64,000 nt of DNA from Bolinopsis microptera (GCF_026151205.1 NC_087084.1:5325538-5389537), one strand, 5' to 3'. Shown: positions 42,901 through 54,516, counted from the stretch's first letter. Translations and numbers: made by a program. Notes: generated by a model from the sequence alone, not told the origin.

Positions 42901-43496
42901 TAAAAGGTTCATCATTGTAACACAGCGATGCATAAGACCTAAACTGTCTCCTTAACGCAGTGTTTTTGTAGAAATCTGAAATTAGGGTGATTAGTATCGG
43001 ATAAAAATGTAATCATGACAGACTTACGCCTGAATTTTGAACAATGTAGTATTACCATGATTGCTGTGACAAACAAAACATTGCAAAGATGCTGCAAACC
43101 ATCAAATTTTGAGCCATTTTACAGATCAACTGAGAGCTATAGAATTAAATGTCTTATTCTTTTCAATTGTATTCACTTTTATTCACTTGTATTGCCCTTT
43201 GGGCAAATACTACTGATGAAGATTGAAGATCAAGCTTAGTAATCTATACATTAAAATCAAACTTTACTGAAAATTGAAAATCATTGTACTGACTCACTGT
43301 CTTGTTTATCTTGTTTCTCTGGGATAGATTTTGCAGCAGCAGTGTAAAACAGCACACCTACAACAGATCCAGTACCAAGTTTTCTCAGTGAAATTCCCCT
43401 CGATACGGCTGCTGCTTTCCAATATTGAGATGAATGCCGTAAGAGGGCTAAGAAACGATGCCTGTACATCCCATCAAACAGACATTTCAGCTGCAT
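39905..43496 (-). CDS. MICU: MICU-family mitochondrial calcium uptake regulator
   Basis: Eight exons: 43298-43496, 42895-42975, 42065-42256, 41562-41755, 40873-41033, 40569-40674, 40241-40411, 39905-40033. Phases close to 410 residues. ATG 43496 is chosen because the open frame before it lacks ATG; a later ATG at 43469 is possible. The N-terminus is basic with a hydrophobic stretch (GTGSVVGVLFYTAAA), fitting mitochondrial import. MICU signatures: NFYKNTALRRQFRSYASL, EPFMTG, IISYSEFLFLLSALDKP, then EF1-like DRANSNTLSKEE and a C-terminal EF hand DEDHDNKLGHDE. MICU proteins gate the mitochondrial calcium uniporter from the intermembrane space. The C-terminal EF loop is canonical; the first lacks acidic residues at loop positions 3 and 5. 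Which paralogue (MICU1, 2 or 3) cannot be settled here; closeness to MICU2/3 is an impression. Confidence 0.85.
40550..40569 (-). repeat. Short donor-anchored repeat in MICU intron
   Basis: Immediately after exon 40569-40674 the minus strand reads GTATGTAAATTATGTAAAT and a third TATGTAAAT. The 9-bp unit starts one base into the donor and copies its ATGTAA core. Confidence 0.7.
41141..41366. mobile_element. MITE with G-run/C-run inverted ends and 7-bp target duplication
   Basis: Left end: G run then tgacatgtccgccaatgtcc. Right end: ggacgtgtcaccccc then C-rich, the reverse complement. Actagag flanks both sides (41134-41140 and 41367-41373). Inside, two copies of cctttttggattctatgaga lie in direct orientation. 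It has no coding capacity and sits in the MICU intron between exons 41562-41755 and 40873-41033. Confidence 0.8.
42725..42865. repeat. Tandem tatagagacccggtat-type repeat in MICU intron
   Basis: Units of 15-22 bp built on agacccggtatagag (variants gaggcctggtatagag) occur about eight times between MICU exons at 42065-42256 and 42895-42975. Confidence 0.85.
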
Positions 43497-46433
43497 TGCA
43501 TCATAAATTGTTATTATCAATTAAAAGTTTTCATACTTATTAACCAGATTGGCCAGTTTGAGAGAATCTCTTCCACAGGAAAACTTAAAAGCTATTCCGC
43601 ACACTGCACATATTGAAAAGATATTCTTGGCTCGTTCGTTATCTTAATTAAAACTTCAGCATATATGATGCATGTTTGTGAGACAATTAAAATTGAAGTG
43701 ACCACTCAACTTTCAAGGATTCAAGATAAAAGCGTAGATCCAAGTATATTGAATGAACAAAAGATTGGATTTTGCAAAAAGCAAAGTCAACAAATTTGAA
43801 CTCGTTGAGCATTTGAAAACATAGTTAAAAAGGGACTGTACTAGAACCTTCTGCCACAACCCATTTCAATGTGAGGAGTGACTTCTTTGTGTGATCAAAA
43901 TTTGACCACAAGTGCAAGTGGTCCTTCACACTCCTCCAAAGAAAGGCAACCTTGTTTTACTAAAAGTTTTGTGATACTGTAGTCAGTTAAGCAAAAATTC
44001 AGTTAAACAAAAAATTTCAATTTTATGCCATTTATTACAGTGCAGTGGTATTTGGAATAAACCCTGTAGGGTTTGACATAATATCGTGGACTGTGGGTAG
44101 CTTCTCTGTAGTAGCTCCTAAGATGTACGATCAATTTTTCTCACTCTCTGGAATCTTTTAAAGCTCTTCTAAAAACTTTCCTATTTAGACTGTTCCTTCA
44201 TGAACTTGTGAAACTTTACCGAAAAACTATTTAGGTCATATTTGGTGTAAGATCTTCAATTTTTTAACTATAACCTCCTTGAATATTTCGGAATGGCCAC
44301 AACCCATTTCAATATTTGAGTTTCTCTAATTCCGTCACATCTTACAATACATTTCTAACAATGTGATCGTAAAGGATCAATTAAACCAATTCAGTACCAA
44401 CATACCACGATGAACTATGTAGAAGATAAAAAGTATGTCACAAATAGATCCTACTTTTGAGGATAAAGAATAGAAACGATAGGAAATAGTATGAATGGGT
44501 ACTCCACATGAGAATACATGAAAACATAGTTAGTAATCAAATTACACATCAAAAAGATAACCAAATAGAGTGAAAACGAGTTTTGAAATGCAACAATAAC
44601 TTTAAAAAACTACTAAAGAATTCTTGTGAAAATAAGACAGTATTTGCTTTAGCGCTCGATTTTCATATAATACTACAGTGTAAATTTTCGAAAATATGCG
44701 CGGCGCGACTTAAATTTTGGTTCCATTTAAAATTAATTTTTTGGTCAGAATTATATTCGATATATTTTAATTAGTTGTTATTACAATATATATATGGAAA
44801 AAATTTCAAAATATAGTAATTAGCACCTAAGTACAAAAAATTAAATGCGCGCAAAAAGCTTAAATTTTGACAATTTGTTTGGATTTTTACCCAAAGAAAT
44901 TTTGATATAATAGCTAATAGGCGGTGCGCCATCGACAGTAAGACGCGCGCGCTGACCATTGAATGGTTTTTTAGCTCTTATTTCGGCCAGCACATTATTT
45001 TGGAAACAATCGAAAAGTTATAATACTTCCCATATAACAAATTTGTTGAAATTTGGTCAGCTTACGTAAACACTTATGTTCTACTGAACCTAATTTAGTT
45101 TGAGCGATTTCGATGGTCAGAATTTGAGTTATCAACGAATTTATACCTATTTTGTCATTTTTAGACCTCTTAATCAAGGCCAATCTCTCCCAACTAAATT
45201 AGGTTCGGTAGTTAAGTATGATTGGAAGGTTCTGACAAATTTTCAGCATGATTCATATTCAGGAACCTGAGATATTTTGCACTGAATGCTTGCAAGCAAA
45301 AGAAGTTCAAAGCGTTAGTATTTTCATGGCGCGCGGGTGATTGTGCTTTTAACTGGCAACTTTTACTGCTCGCAAATATCGCTACAGCATAGTTGTGGGC
45401 CAATTCAACAATAGGTTTAACTGCTATTTTAAAATGCCCTAGCCTAAAATCATATCGTAGTAATGGTTTTGGACAGCTATAGGGTTTTAATTTCATGTTA
45501 TCATACACGGCTTGAAGTTGAATTTCTTCCAGTACAGTTGTTAAATGTGTGAATGTGATTATAATACAAAAACTTAAAGTTAAAGGGACTAATACAATTG
45601 ACAATGCATCGATTCGAAGCTGCAAATGAATTGTTAGTTGCTGTTATGCGTTGGACTCCTCTCGCATTTGCATTTTACTATTTACCATAATATTAACAGC
45701 CAGAGTTACTTATGTAAGGGGCCATCTCATTATTAATATTGATGCCGATGACGTCCGCCAAAATTGCAGATTTTAAGACTACCTACTGTCCGAATTTTGC
45801 ATTTTGAAAGCCACTCCATTCCCGGGACGTCCAGCTACTTAATTTCATTTCGCGACATGATATGAAATATTTAGGAGGCAGTGCCAGTACCCAGTAAGAA
45901 AAGTTGTGAGTCTAGATTCTTGTGAGCAGCTGTGGGAGTCGACTTTACGTTCCAATGCAAGATACAGGGGTCTAATCTTAGAAATAGAGGGGGGTTGCTG
46001 CAAAAGGGTTGATAAAGGAAACCTTCGTTGGTTCCGGCAAAATTTCCGTGACTACTAGTACCAAGTTTCTCGCAGATACTATCCATGCCAGGTTTAGATC
46101 TCAGAACTATCACATTTGCCACGAGACACTGTAGTAAGTAATTCTACCGTTAATAACTCATCGTCATAGATTCTGTAAGCAGCTTAGAGATATCTCAGAT
46201 TGGCCGACTCGACAAGTTTGTGACAATTTTAACACCGCCCGCGCGGCGTCAAAATTTGTTTGAAAAGATGTTAGCAATTTACTCTCTATGACGAATGACA
46301 AATTTATGTAGACCCTTTTCAAAGTGCGCTGATATTTTGCGCCAATTTTCAACGGGCGAGACCAGAGTCGAAACGAAATAATACAGAAATATACATTTAT
46401 AAGTATTAGAAATTATAAAATATCAATCTCAGA
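43497..46433. other. Non-coding region with CG-rich patches, possibly decayed element
   Basis: No gene seen. In an AT-rich background there are CG-rich words (atgcgcggcgcgac 44696, gacgcgcgcgctgacc 44942, ggcgcgcgggtg 45328, cgcccgcgcggcgtc 46234). Around 45085-45215, ctgaacctaatttagttt and aactaaattaggttcggtag form an inverted pair. Similar CG patches occur at 52075-52130, 52260 and 52430-52500. A shared decayed transposon family is possible. Confidence 0.35.
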
Positions 46434-47129
46434 TCATTTGGACTGCTTCAGAAACACTCCGTACTTAGGAATTTCTATGCGGCATTCTACTTCAAATGTT
46501 TCGTTTGTGAAGGCCTCTGCAAGTTTCGTCTCTCTTTCGTCTCTCTTAGCGTCTCTCTTATTGTGAGTCCGGGTGGAGACAGGAGGAACCAGTTGGACAG
46601 GATATCTAAAATGGTTAAAGTTTAAGGTTATTGAATTAAATCTAAGGTTATACTTAAAATATCACCAACTTTAATTAGAAGTATTGGTAACATAAATAAC
46701 ACTGTCGAAGGGTAAGTAAAATGAACTGTCCAATATACAAAATCGCTTTTATTGTAAGAAAAACTAACCTTTTACCAGTGCAGAAGTATAGTAACACTGG
46801 GACTAGCTCATGTAAACTGGTTCTGAAATATAAAGATAATCAGTGTCATTTGTCTACAAATCGGTTCATTCACTGAATTACAATATTTAGTAGACTGGTT
46901 TATAATTATATGGGTGTATTTCAAACATTGAGTAAGACTTAGAAATATTAATAAAGCCCGTGTGAAGATGAGTTCTAATGAACAACATTTCTAAATTAAA
47001 ACTATACTTCCTTTTTTTTGACTGAGTGATCTTGGTCTTTGGAGAGATTTCTCCAGACTGGCACTTGGATAGCCAAGACACATGAGCTTTGTTGACATGT
47101 CGGTTGTGGTTTTTTCTTTGAACAGACAT
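46434..47129 (-). CDS. Unrecognised 115-residue basic protein, three exons
   Basis: Exons 47008-47129, 46769-46822 and 46434-46605 join in phase (leftover AA+A, AG+A). ATG 47129 begins MSVQRKNHNRHVNKAH. The N-terminal third is strongly basic (KTKITQSKKRK); a hydrophobic middle reads LHELVPVLLYFCTGKRYPV; then a charged stretch (NKRDAKRDERETKLAE) and a C-terminal block EVECRIEIPKYGVFL. Strong donors GTATAG and GTTAGT and pyrimidine-type acceptors support it. I do not recognise the family. The neighbour MICU gene is on the same strand about 2.9 kb downstream. Confidence 0.6.
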
Positions 47130-47176
47130 TATACTAGGGGGGGGAATAGAGATTTTAAATAAACTAAATAATATTA

Positions 47177-48016
47177 AAACATGAAACTGTGGGCATGAAG
47201 GTAACCAATAAGTGTTGCGAAAATTACATAGATGCCCACTTTGACATATAGTTGTCAGAATTATGTACAGTTATTTACAGATTAAAAAGTGGTATCCGAA
47301 ACAAAAGGGATGAATCTGACCAGAAAAAACATTTCTGAGCAAACTCTTAGAACATTTCAAGAACAAACTTTTAAAACAACATTTCCAACTGAAAATGTTT
47401 AAAACAACAATTCCAACTGAAAAATGGTAGTTGGATAAGGTAAATCAAAACATGAAACTGTGGGCATGAAGGTAACCGATAGAAAGTGTTGCGAAAATTA
47501 CATAGATGCCCACTTTGACATATAGTTGTCAGAATTGTGTACAGTTATTTACAGATTAAAAAGTGGTATCCGAAACAAAAGGGATGAATCTGACCAGAAA
47601 AAACATTTCTGAGCAAACTCTTAGAACATTTTAAGAACAAACTTTTAAAACAACATTTCCAACTGAAAATGTTTAAAACAACAATTCCAACTGAAAAATG
47701 GTAGTTGGATAAGGTAAATCAAAACATGAAACTGTGGGCATGAAGGTAACCGATAGAAAGTGTTGCGAAAATTACATAGATGCCCACTTTGACATATAGT
47801 TGTCAGAATTGTGTACAGTTATTTACAGATTAAAAAGTGGTATCCGAAACAAAAGGGATGAATCTGACCAGAAAAAACATTTCTGAGCAAACTCTTAGAA
47901 CATTTTAAGAACAAACTTTTAAAACAACATTTCCAACTGAAAATGTTTAAAACAACAATTCCAACTGAAAAATGGTAGTTGGATAAGGTAAATCAAAACA
48001 TGAAACTGTGGGCATG
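47177..48016. repeat. Satellite array of about 274-bp units (three units plus a partial)
   Basis: Units start catgaaactgtgggcatgaa at about 47180, 47451, 47725 and 47999. Spacing is 271, 274 and 274 bp. Internal sub-repeats (caacatttccaactgaaaat; caacaattccaactgaaaaa) show an older duplication. Units 2 and 3 are nearly identical; unit 1 is more diverged, so the array grew by recent duplication. It lies directly 3' of the transposase-like gene. Confidence 0.9.
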
Positions 48017-48231
48017 AACTGTTACCATAAGCTTAAGAAACAGAAACGAAGCAGGAATCACAATTCCCCTTTTATCAAATTCTATTTCTGAAAGACAAGG
48101 ATATCTATTAAGAGACTGCATATTCTGCTCAGTATTTTTTTGGCACACTCAGGCTGCTATTACCACAAATTCTTGATGCTGGCATATTCTTGAATTTATT
48201 CACACATTAAAACATAAAGGAGGCATTCATT

Positions 48232-51200
48232 TTAGAGAACATTCCAATTATAAGCATAGAGGATGTTTTTTTCAAGTGCTGATAAAATACTCTGGGTGTT
48301 ACTGATTGTAAAGTTGATTTTGCTACCTCTGGCCTTACCTGCTTTTATGACAATTTCTGGAATGCATGGTATAATTTGAGCAGCAGGAACATGGTATTGG
48401 GGAGATTCTAGGTGAAAAGTATTGTTTGTATTCACTACCTTGGCCATAAATCGAACCTGAAAACAATGTGGATAGTCTCCATGAAAGACAGCTAATAGGG
48501 AGCAATCAGGGCAGTTTTTATTTTGATCAACAGATAGAATTTTTGCAGGGTACCATATTTCATCTTCATTTATGCAATATACTGCAACAAAACTTTGAGA
48601 ATGGAGGGTATTAAAGAATGGATCATCAAATGATAGTTTTATGTGATCTGTTGAATCAATACTCCTGTGGGGATATTTTTTCATTTCATTATGTTTTGCA
48701 GTAGCCTTTTCTATGAAAATGGCAGGATCAATGATATTAAATCCTGTTGATTCACCAATTGGGTTGACCAATGTTTTCAAATTTTCAATACGTTCTTCAA
48801 CTGGTAAATTATCATATTTCCTTGTTATTTTGTTCATTCTCTTTACATTGAAACGCGTTTGAGGAACTGAGTGATGGCCTATCACATGTTGTTGATACTT
48901 CAGTTCTAAATCAACTATTTTTTTAAGCACATCTAGGTTAGAATTTTGACTACACATCTTGTCAACTTCTTCAGGTGAAGTAAATGGACCACCATGGTCT
49001 TTGACAGCGTCTATTATATCAAGTTTTTTCTTAAGAACCTTATTTCGCAGCTCTGTTAAATGAGTTAGGTGCAATGATTTTTCAGACTTATGGACTAGCG
49101 CATCATTTGCAGTCAACAACTTTTTAAATTTTTGAGCTCCAGATTTTCTAGTTTCTTTCATTATTTCTCCCAATTCTTTAGCTGGTATTTTACCTTTAAT
49201 ACAATCACTGCCTAAAGGACTAGATTTAAAAGTTTGGCCTATTGATAAAGTTGCCATTGATGCCATAGGTGCACGTCTACTGTCTTGTCTTGTGATTCCA
49301 ACACTATGTTCAGGAGGGAGAGATGTCGTTGCAGCTAAATCAATTATATATGGGTTTCTAGCTAACTCTTTTGCAACAACTGAGTCTTCCCCTATGTAGA
49401 ATTCTTTGGCCTGTCTATCTATGACTATTAAATACTCTTCAGTTAACAGCTTAAGGGTCATTTTAACAATTTCAAAGTTTATGTCACATTCTGGGGAACT
49501 TATTTCCTCAAAGATGGAGATGAACATTTCACGATATTTCTTCTTTGAAATTATACAGAGTTGCTCAAATTCTTTTAGAAACTGCAGTCTATCTGGTTTT
49601 AAGTATGGGCTAGGATCTTCAGTAAGTGATTGTAAACTTTCAACGAACTTGGGAAAAAATCTAAGCAGCTCTGAGTGGCACAAATTTGAATGTCCATACT
49701 GAGTTTCAGAACCAACAGCAACTAAAAAGGGTGCTGTAACATGATAGAACAGTAATGTTATTGAACAAATACATTCTTTAAAAAACGGACACTGTATGTA
49801 CAAGGAACAAGCCTTGTACATGTTGTTTCCAGCATAAACTCTCGTAATAAACTCCTTAACATTGCTAAAGCTGTATAAAAGAATAAAACACATTTCTTGA
49901 GAGAGACCAAATTTAGAACTGTCGGGGTTTTTAAAGAAATTCTTCTCACCATCTTCAGCTACAATTTCCAAAAAAGTTTGAAAATCATTAGTCATGGCCC
50001 AAGAATTATTTTTGGCACTATCACCTACAAATTTAAAAATTGCTCTGAGCATTGTTTCAATAGTGGAATTACTTACTTTATGAAATGATTGATTAAATGG
50101 ACGAACCATTTGGTCACTAATTTGAAGAAACTTTTCAACATCAATCAGTACTTTAGTTACCCCAGTGTCCAGTGCTGGAACTATGTGCGCATTGCAGTGC
50201 AAGAAAATCATTGACCCATCTATTCCAAGCAGATGTATAAGTTCATTAATTTTCTCATTAACCGGTCTCATTTGTGATGCATCGTCAGTGACTTGAAATT
50301 TAAGCTTAGTTAGAAGATGCTTAAATGATTTTTGTATATCTTCTGCAGAGGCACTGTCAGCTGAGGCAGCAGCTGCCAATCTAAGAATTTCAATAACGCT
50401 GCGGAACGTTCCGGGTGCAGTTGTATCTACAACTTGCTTTACACCCAAGGTCATGTGCTTGAAACTTTTTTCCTTACTTACTGGATCCATTGATCCAGTC
50501 ATAACACCGACAGTTATGGCTTTCCCCCTCTTTATTGAGAGGTGGTCGAATATTAGGGACGCTGCGTCACAATTTTTTATAGCAACAGCACTAGATTTTA
50601 TAGCAGCTGGCCCCAGTACATTTTTTTCAAAACTTCTGGTGAAGCTCTTAGCAGGAAGAGTAAAATTGGAAATAGGTTTCTTGGCAGGCTTCTCAGACTT
50701 ATTTTTGGTAGGTGGAAGAGCTTGTCTTAGTCTATTCTGGGGAGTAAAATTTCCAATATCCCACTTTTGACCAAAAACCGAGTTGGCTAATGCAAGGAAC
50801 AAAGGCATGGTGTTTTCCAAAGATACACGTCCTATTTGACGGAGTAGTATAATACCCAAATGAATAGCTGGGTTAATATTTTTGATGGAATGTCGGACTT
50901 CAATTTGAGGAAACTGATGTTGATCAAAATTCTCATTAGTTTTTCTAATAACTGAGTCGAAGTTTGGGTCCTCAATTTGATTCTCGATTACTTCTAAATC
51001 ATTCTGAATATCTTCTAATGACAACAATTTGTTCGTAAGATAGTCAATATTTTCATTGGAAGATTTCAATTTCCCAGTTAGATCCTTGTTATCTTTAACA
51101 ACAGTATTTTGCATGACTACATGTTCTTGAAATTTCTCCTGCAATTCAAAATGACTTGCTTGCAAATTCTTTAAATCGTTGGCCAAAACCAAATTTTCGT

Positions 51201-51939
51201 TCTCTTTTTGTGTATATTTAATTAGCAGTAGACGATTTTGAAGTTTCAGAGACTTAATACGAGAGTTTTGTCTAATTACAGTAGACCTATGTGCCAGAGT
51301 ATAGTTTTTAGAAGGCCTCAAAGTCAGAGCCGAGTTACCAATACAAAGAGGTTGAGTAAGTTTAGCTACCTTAGGGGGGCTGATACATTGAATACCTGGG
51401 GACAGAGATCGTTTTTTCACAACCCTAGTTCTAAGAATAATACGATGAACATTTTGCCCTGGCCGGATTGGAACTGGATTAGAGACTATGGCTTTTAAAT
51501 CAAATGGAGTGTCACCAATAAATCGTCTGGATTCTTCAGACAAACATAATTGAAAGCTTTGACGTAGATGGTCCCAAATCAACTTAACATCCTTTCCTAG
51601 AATAGCTTGGCCAGTAATCAGTTCGCAAATGGAGGTGACATGAACAAGACTGAAATAAATACCAGGCTCACTTTTTTTCGAACAACCTGAATATCCCCCG
51701 AACTTAACACCAGTTCTACGATTCGAACAAGCCTTTCTACTGAAGTGGATCGACAATAAAGAATGCATGTGCAGATATGTAACTTCTGACGGTTTCAATA
51801 AACTTAGCTTGGAGTTAGGCTGAAAAAAATCTACAAGTTCTAGATCAGGCAAAATATTTCTAAATAGTTCGTACATTTCAAGGAACTTAGCATCTTCGGC
51901 ACACAATGAAAGTGTAGGGGTGAGGGAACTACAGCTCAT
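48232..51939 (-). CDS. Intronless 1235-residue transposon-type protein with RNase H-like D-D-H pattern
   Basis: ATG 51939 is the first ATG in a frame opened two codons earlier by GTG. An N-terminal region (DVKLIWDHLRQSFQLCLSEE, FIGDTPFDLKAI, VPIRPGQNVHRII) is followed by a coiled coil (about 240-340), a central block with spaced acidic residues (GVMTGSMDPVSKEKSFKHMT; KFQVTDDASQM) and FLHCNAHIVPALDTG, as in transposases where D, D and C/H residues punctuate an RNase H fold. The C-terminus has a Tudor/PWWP-like patch (VYCINEDEIWYPAKILSVD). A 3.7-kb uninterrupted frame is unlike the intron-rich host genes, which favours a mobile origin. I could not find clear terminal inverted repeats. Exact superfamily is unknown to me. 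Confidence 0.65.
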   Translation of the reverse strand: MSCSSLTPTLSLCAEDAKFLEMYELFRNILPDLELVDFFQPNSKLSLLKPSEVTYLHMHSLLSIHFSRKACSNRRTGVKFGGYSGCSKKSEPGIYFSLVHVTSICELITGQAILGKDVKLIWDHLRQSFQLCLSEESRRFIGDTPFDLKAIVSNPVPIRPGQNVHRIILRTRVVKKRSLSPGIQCISPPKVAKLTQPLCIGNSALTLRPSKNYTLAHRSTVIRQNSRIKSLKLQNRLLLIKYTQKENENLVLANDLKNLQASHFELQEKFQEHVVMQNTVVKDNKDLTGKLKSSNENIDYLTNKLLSLEDIQNDLEVIENQIEDPNFDSVIRKTNENFDQHQFPQIEVRHSIKNINPAIHLGIILLRQIGRVSLENTMPLFLALANSVFGQKWDIGNFTPQNRLRQALPPTKNKSEKPAKKPISNFTLPAKSFTRSFEKNVLGPAAIKSSAVAIKNCDAASLIFDHLSIKRGKAITVGVMTGSMDPVSKEKSFKHMTLGVKQVVDTTAPGTFRSVIEILRLAAAASADSASAEDIQKSFKHLLTKLKFQVTDDASQMRPVNEKINELIHLLGIDGSMIFLHCNAHIVPALDTGVTKVLIDVEKFLQISDQMVRPFNQSFHKVSNSTIETMLRAIFKFVGDSAKNNSWAMTNDFQTFLEIVAEDGEKNFFKNPDSSKFGLSQEMCFILLYSFSNVKEFITRVYAGNNMYKACSLYIQCPFFKECICSITLLFYHVTAPFLVAVGSETQYGHSNLCHSELLRFFPKFVESLQSLTEDPSPYLKPDRLQFLKEFEQLCIISKKKYREMFISIFEEISSPECDINFEIVKMTLKLLTEEYLIVIDRQAKEFYIGEDSVVAKELARNPYIIDLAATTSLPPEHSVGITRQDSRRAPMASMATLSIGQTFKSSPLGSDCIKGKIPAKELGEIMKETRKSGAQKFKKLLTANDALVHKSEKSLHLTHLTELRNKVLKKKLDIIDAVKDHGGPFTSPEEVDKMCSQNSNLDVLKKIVDLELKYQQHVIGHHSVPQTRFNVKRMNKITRKYDNLPVEERIENLKTLVNPIGESTGFNIIDPAIFIEKATAKHNEMKKYPHRSIDSTDHIKLSFDDPFFNTLHSQSFVAVYCINEDEIWYPAKILSVDQNKNCPDCSLLAVFHGDYPHCFQVRFMAKVVNTNNTFHLESPQYHVPAAQIIPCIPEIVIKAGKARGSKINFTISNTQSILSALEKNILYAYNWNVL

Positions 51940-54516
51940 TATCACAGAGAAAAATCAGGCAACATTAAAATTAGGAACTAGGCTATGACCGTACAAATTA
52001 TAATTAAACGTTGAAGGAAATGGAATTTTAGGAAACAAATTTTAAACGTCTGATATGATAGCGCTCGATTTGCGTCTCATAAAATTTTTTCAATTGGTCG
52101 GTTTAAATATTGCCTCCTAAAGCCGCGCGCTATAAAATGTGAGACCTAAATTATGTCCATTAATTATTTTAAAATATATATTGCAAATTTGGTACTGAAA
52201 AATTTGTCACAGTCTCACTAAAAAGATGGTGTAAAAATTTTTGAGATCCGAGCAAGTTTAATTTTAACGCGCACCACCTATAGCTAAATTTGAATGCCAT
52301 CATGTGCGGCTGTGTTTAAGCTATATTTATTATTTATGCAAATTTTGCCGCGACATATCAACAAAGTTAACTTGCTCAAAATATCAACAAAAAAACATGG
52401 TATTTTGTTGTCATACGTTGTATGACCCGCCGCGCACGAAGTGCGCGGCTCCCCCTGTAGCGTCGAAGACGCTACAGTATAGTGAAGCGACCGTGGGGGT
52501 CACCACGTGATACAAGTATTTTGGCCTATTTTTGGCCCAAAAATCAGAAAATGCCTGTAAAAGCGTTTACTACTTAACTAGCGACCCCGGGTTATTTATA
52601 TTTGTTCATAAACAGATTCGGCAGAATGACAGGGTGATCGCGCCGCCGGGTCGCGCCGGCCCAGTAAAATGTACTGCAAAGCAAAACACAATTAAAAGCA
52701 AACTCAGTTGTCAGTGGACAGTAAACGGAACGTAATTTCAATTCCGAAATATAAAATATGTCTGACTAATATAAAATTTGTCTGCGGACAGACGAAGGTC
52801 ACAGTCGATTGCGTTGAAGATCATTTGCGAACTGCGAAGACTTTGCAGTGAACGGAAGGTAATTTACGAAAAATTTGTAGCGCGATGCATGCACTACTGA
52901 CTACTGGGCCGCGTCGCGCATCAAATAATTCTTCTCGCAACCACAGTTCCGTAGATCGGCGAGATGCACTGCACTGGGCCTATTGCCTAACCGAGCTGGG
53001 AAGGATTGACATCGTGAATCAAACGAAAAATATGCATCATGTCTGACTGTGTCCAACAGCTGACGAAGTTCGAAGATCATTTGAAGAATGTCGATCAATC
53101 TCAAATTAACACTGATAACACATAACACATAGCATGACAAAAATTAAACTAAAAGTTCATTCATTTGCATTGATAAAATGTTGGAGTAATGTGTAATAAG
53201 CGTCGATAATTGATAATTCAATATGTGGACTCTACATTGTAAATTATGTGTTTTAGGTTCCAATGGTTTAAGACGATTGGGCTAAATAAAATATCTGCTT
53301 GCTTTCGCTCAGATCTTATATTATCTCATATTATGTCTGACATTACCTTTATCCTGCACTACTAGTACTACGTGAACAAATGAAACTGCAGATTTCAAAT
53401 AAATAAACAAACATTTAGTAAACAGCGTATAATCCTACCATCCTATTCAAATAAAACACTCGACCACCAATTAGGTGAACACATATGTTCCCATTTTTAA
53501 TACCCGAATAGTCGAGTTGAACTGAACTGTTAACGAAATACAATATCCGTTAATAATAAAGAAATGAAACCTATTGAACCCATCTGATAAGCGACGTGCT
53601 TCACCAAGCTGCCTCGTATCGCGGCAGCACGTGTAAAATAGTGGCCGCGCGACGCGCACTTTTGTGTGGCAGGCCCCGTGGAGGAACTTAATATAATGTA
53701 TTGCGTTCTTATGTGGCTAGCTGTGAATGTTATAGAACACATAAGACAGGTTCAATCAGTTCCATATCACTCTTATATTAACAAATTACCATTAAACAGT
53801 ATAAACGTACAAGCGTTGCATGTATGTATAATAGTTTATTATATTGAGCGGAGCTAGAGTTATAAACACATTTATAAACATTGATCATAAAATTATACCA
53901 GGCGATGGGAATATATCATATGAAATCATCATATATTTTATAAACATCTAGGCATAAAAGCATAATTGTATAAAGCTAATCCAGGATAGAGCTGATACAA
54001 TATATAAGTTATTTTCTTTTGTAATCAATTACTTATAGTACTTCTATTAAAATCGATATATAATCATACCATTAAATTTCCTGTAACATAAAAAGTTAAG
54101 TTATTTGGATCCTCTGACTGATATCCCATTTTGATCACGATTAAGCATGGTCGGATGAATAATAAAGAATTTTGCGTTTAGTAATGATAAGAGAATTTAT
54201 TTTAAATCTTACGATTGATCGCAAAAATTTAAAAAGATTTAATTTAATGGGCTGACAGTTAAAACCTTGGCCTTCTAACTCGAATTCCAGCGGGAAAGCA
54301 TTTTTCGCTTACATTATTCAAACTGAAACAGCATACAAAGGTTCACTTCATATTGTTCGGTTACATATTCTATTTATAACATAAAAGCAGCAAAATCTCA
54401 TCATGGCGAGCAGCCAAAAATTACAACTAACGAGAACTAGAGACACGTGACTCCGGAGACAGCACGTGATCTGGCACGTGACCCCGGAAAGACACGTGGT
54501 CTCCCTGGCAGTGTCT
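51940..54516. other. Non-coding region, repeat-rich, downstream of the DLG gene
   Basis: CG patches include a small stem ccgcgcacgaagtgcgcgg (52429-52447) and tagcgtcgaagacgcta, within a near-palindromic segment from tgacccgccgcg to gtgggggtca (about 52424-52502). From 54440 there are several cacgtg/cacgtga words just 3' of the DLG stop. I see no gene. Confidence 0.4.

Noticed and set aside
47177..48016. CRISPR-like direct repeats
   Set aside because: Units are about 274 bp with no distinct spacers, and the genome is eukaryotic; it is a satellite.
48232..52760. Terminal inverted repeats around the transposase-like gene
   Set aside because: I looked for matching ends on both flanks by eye and found only short CG-rich words, not a convincing pair.
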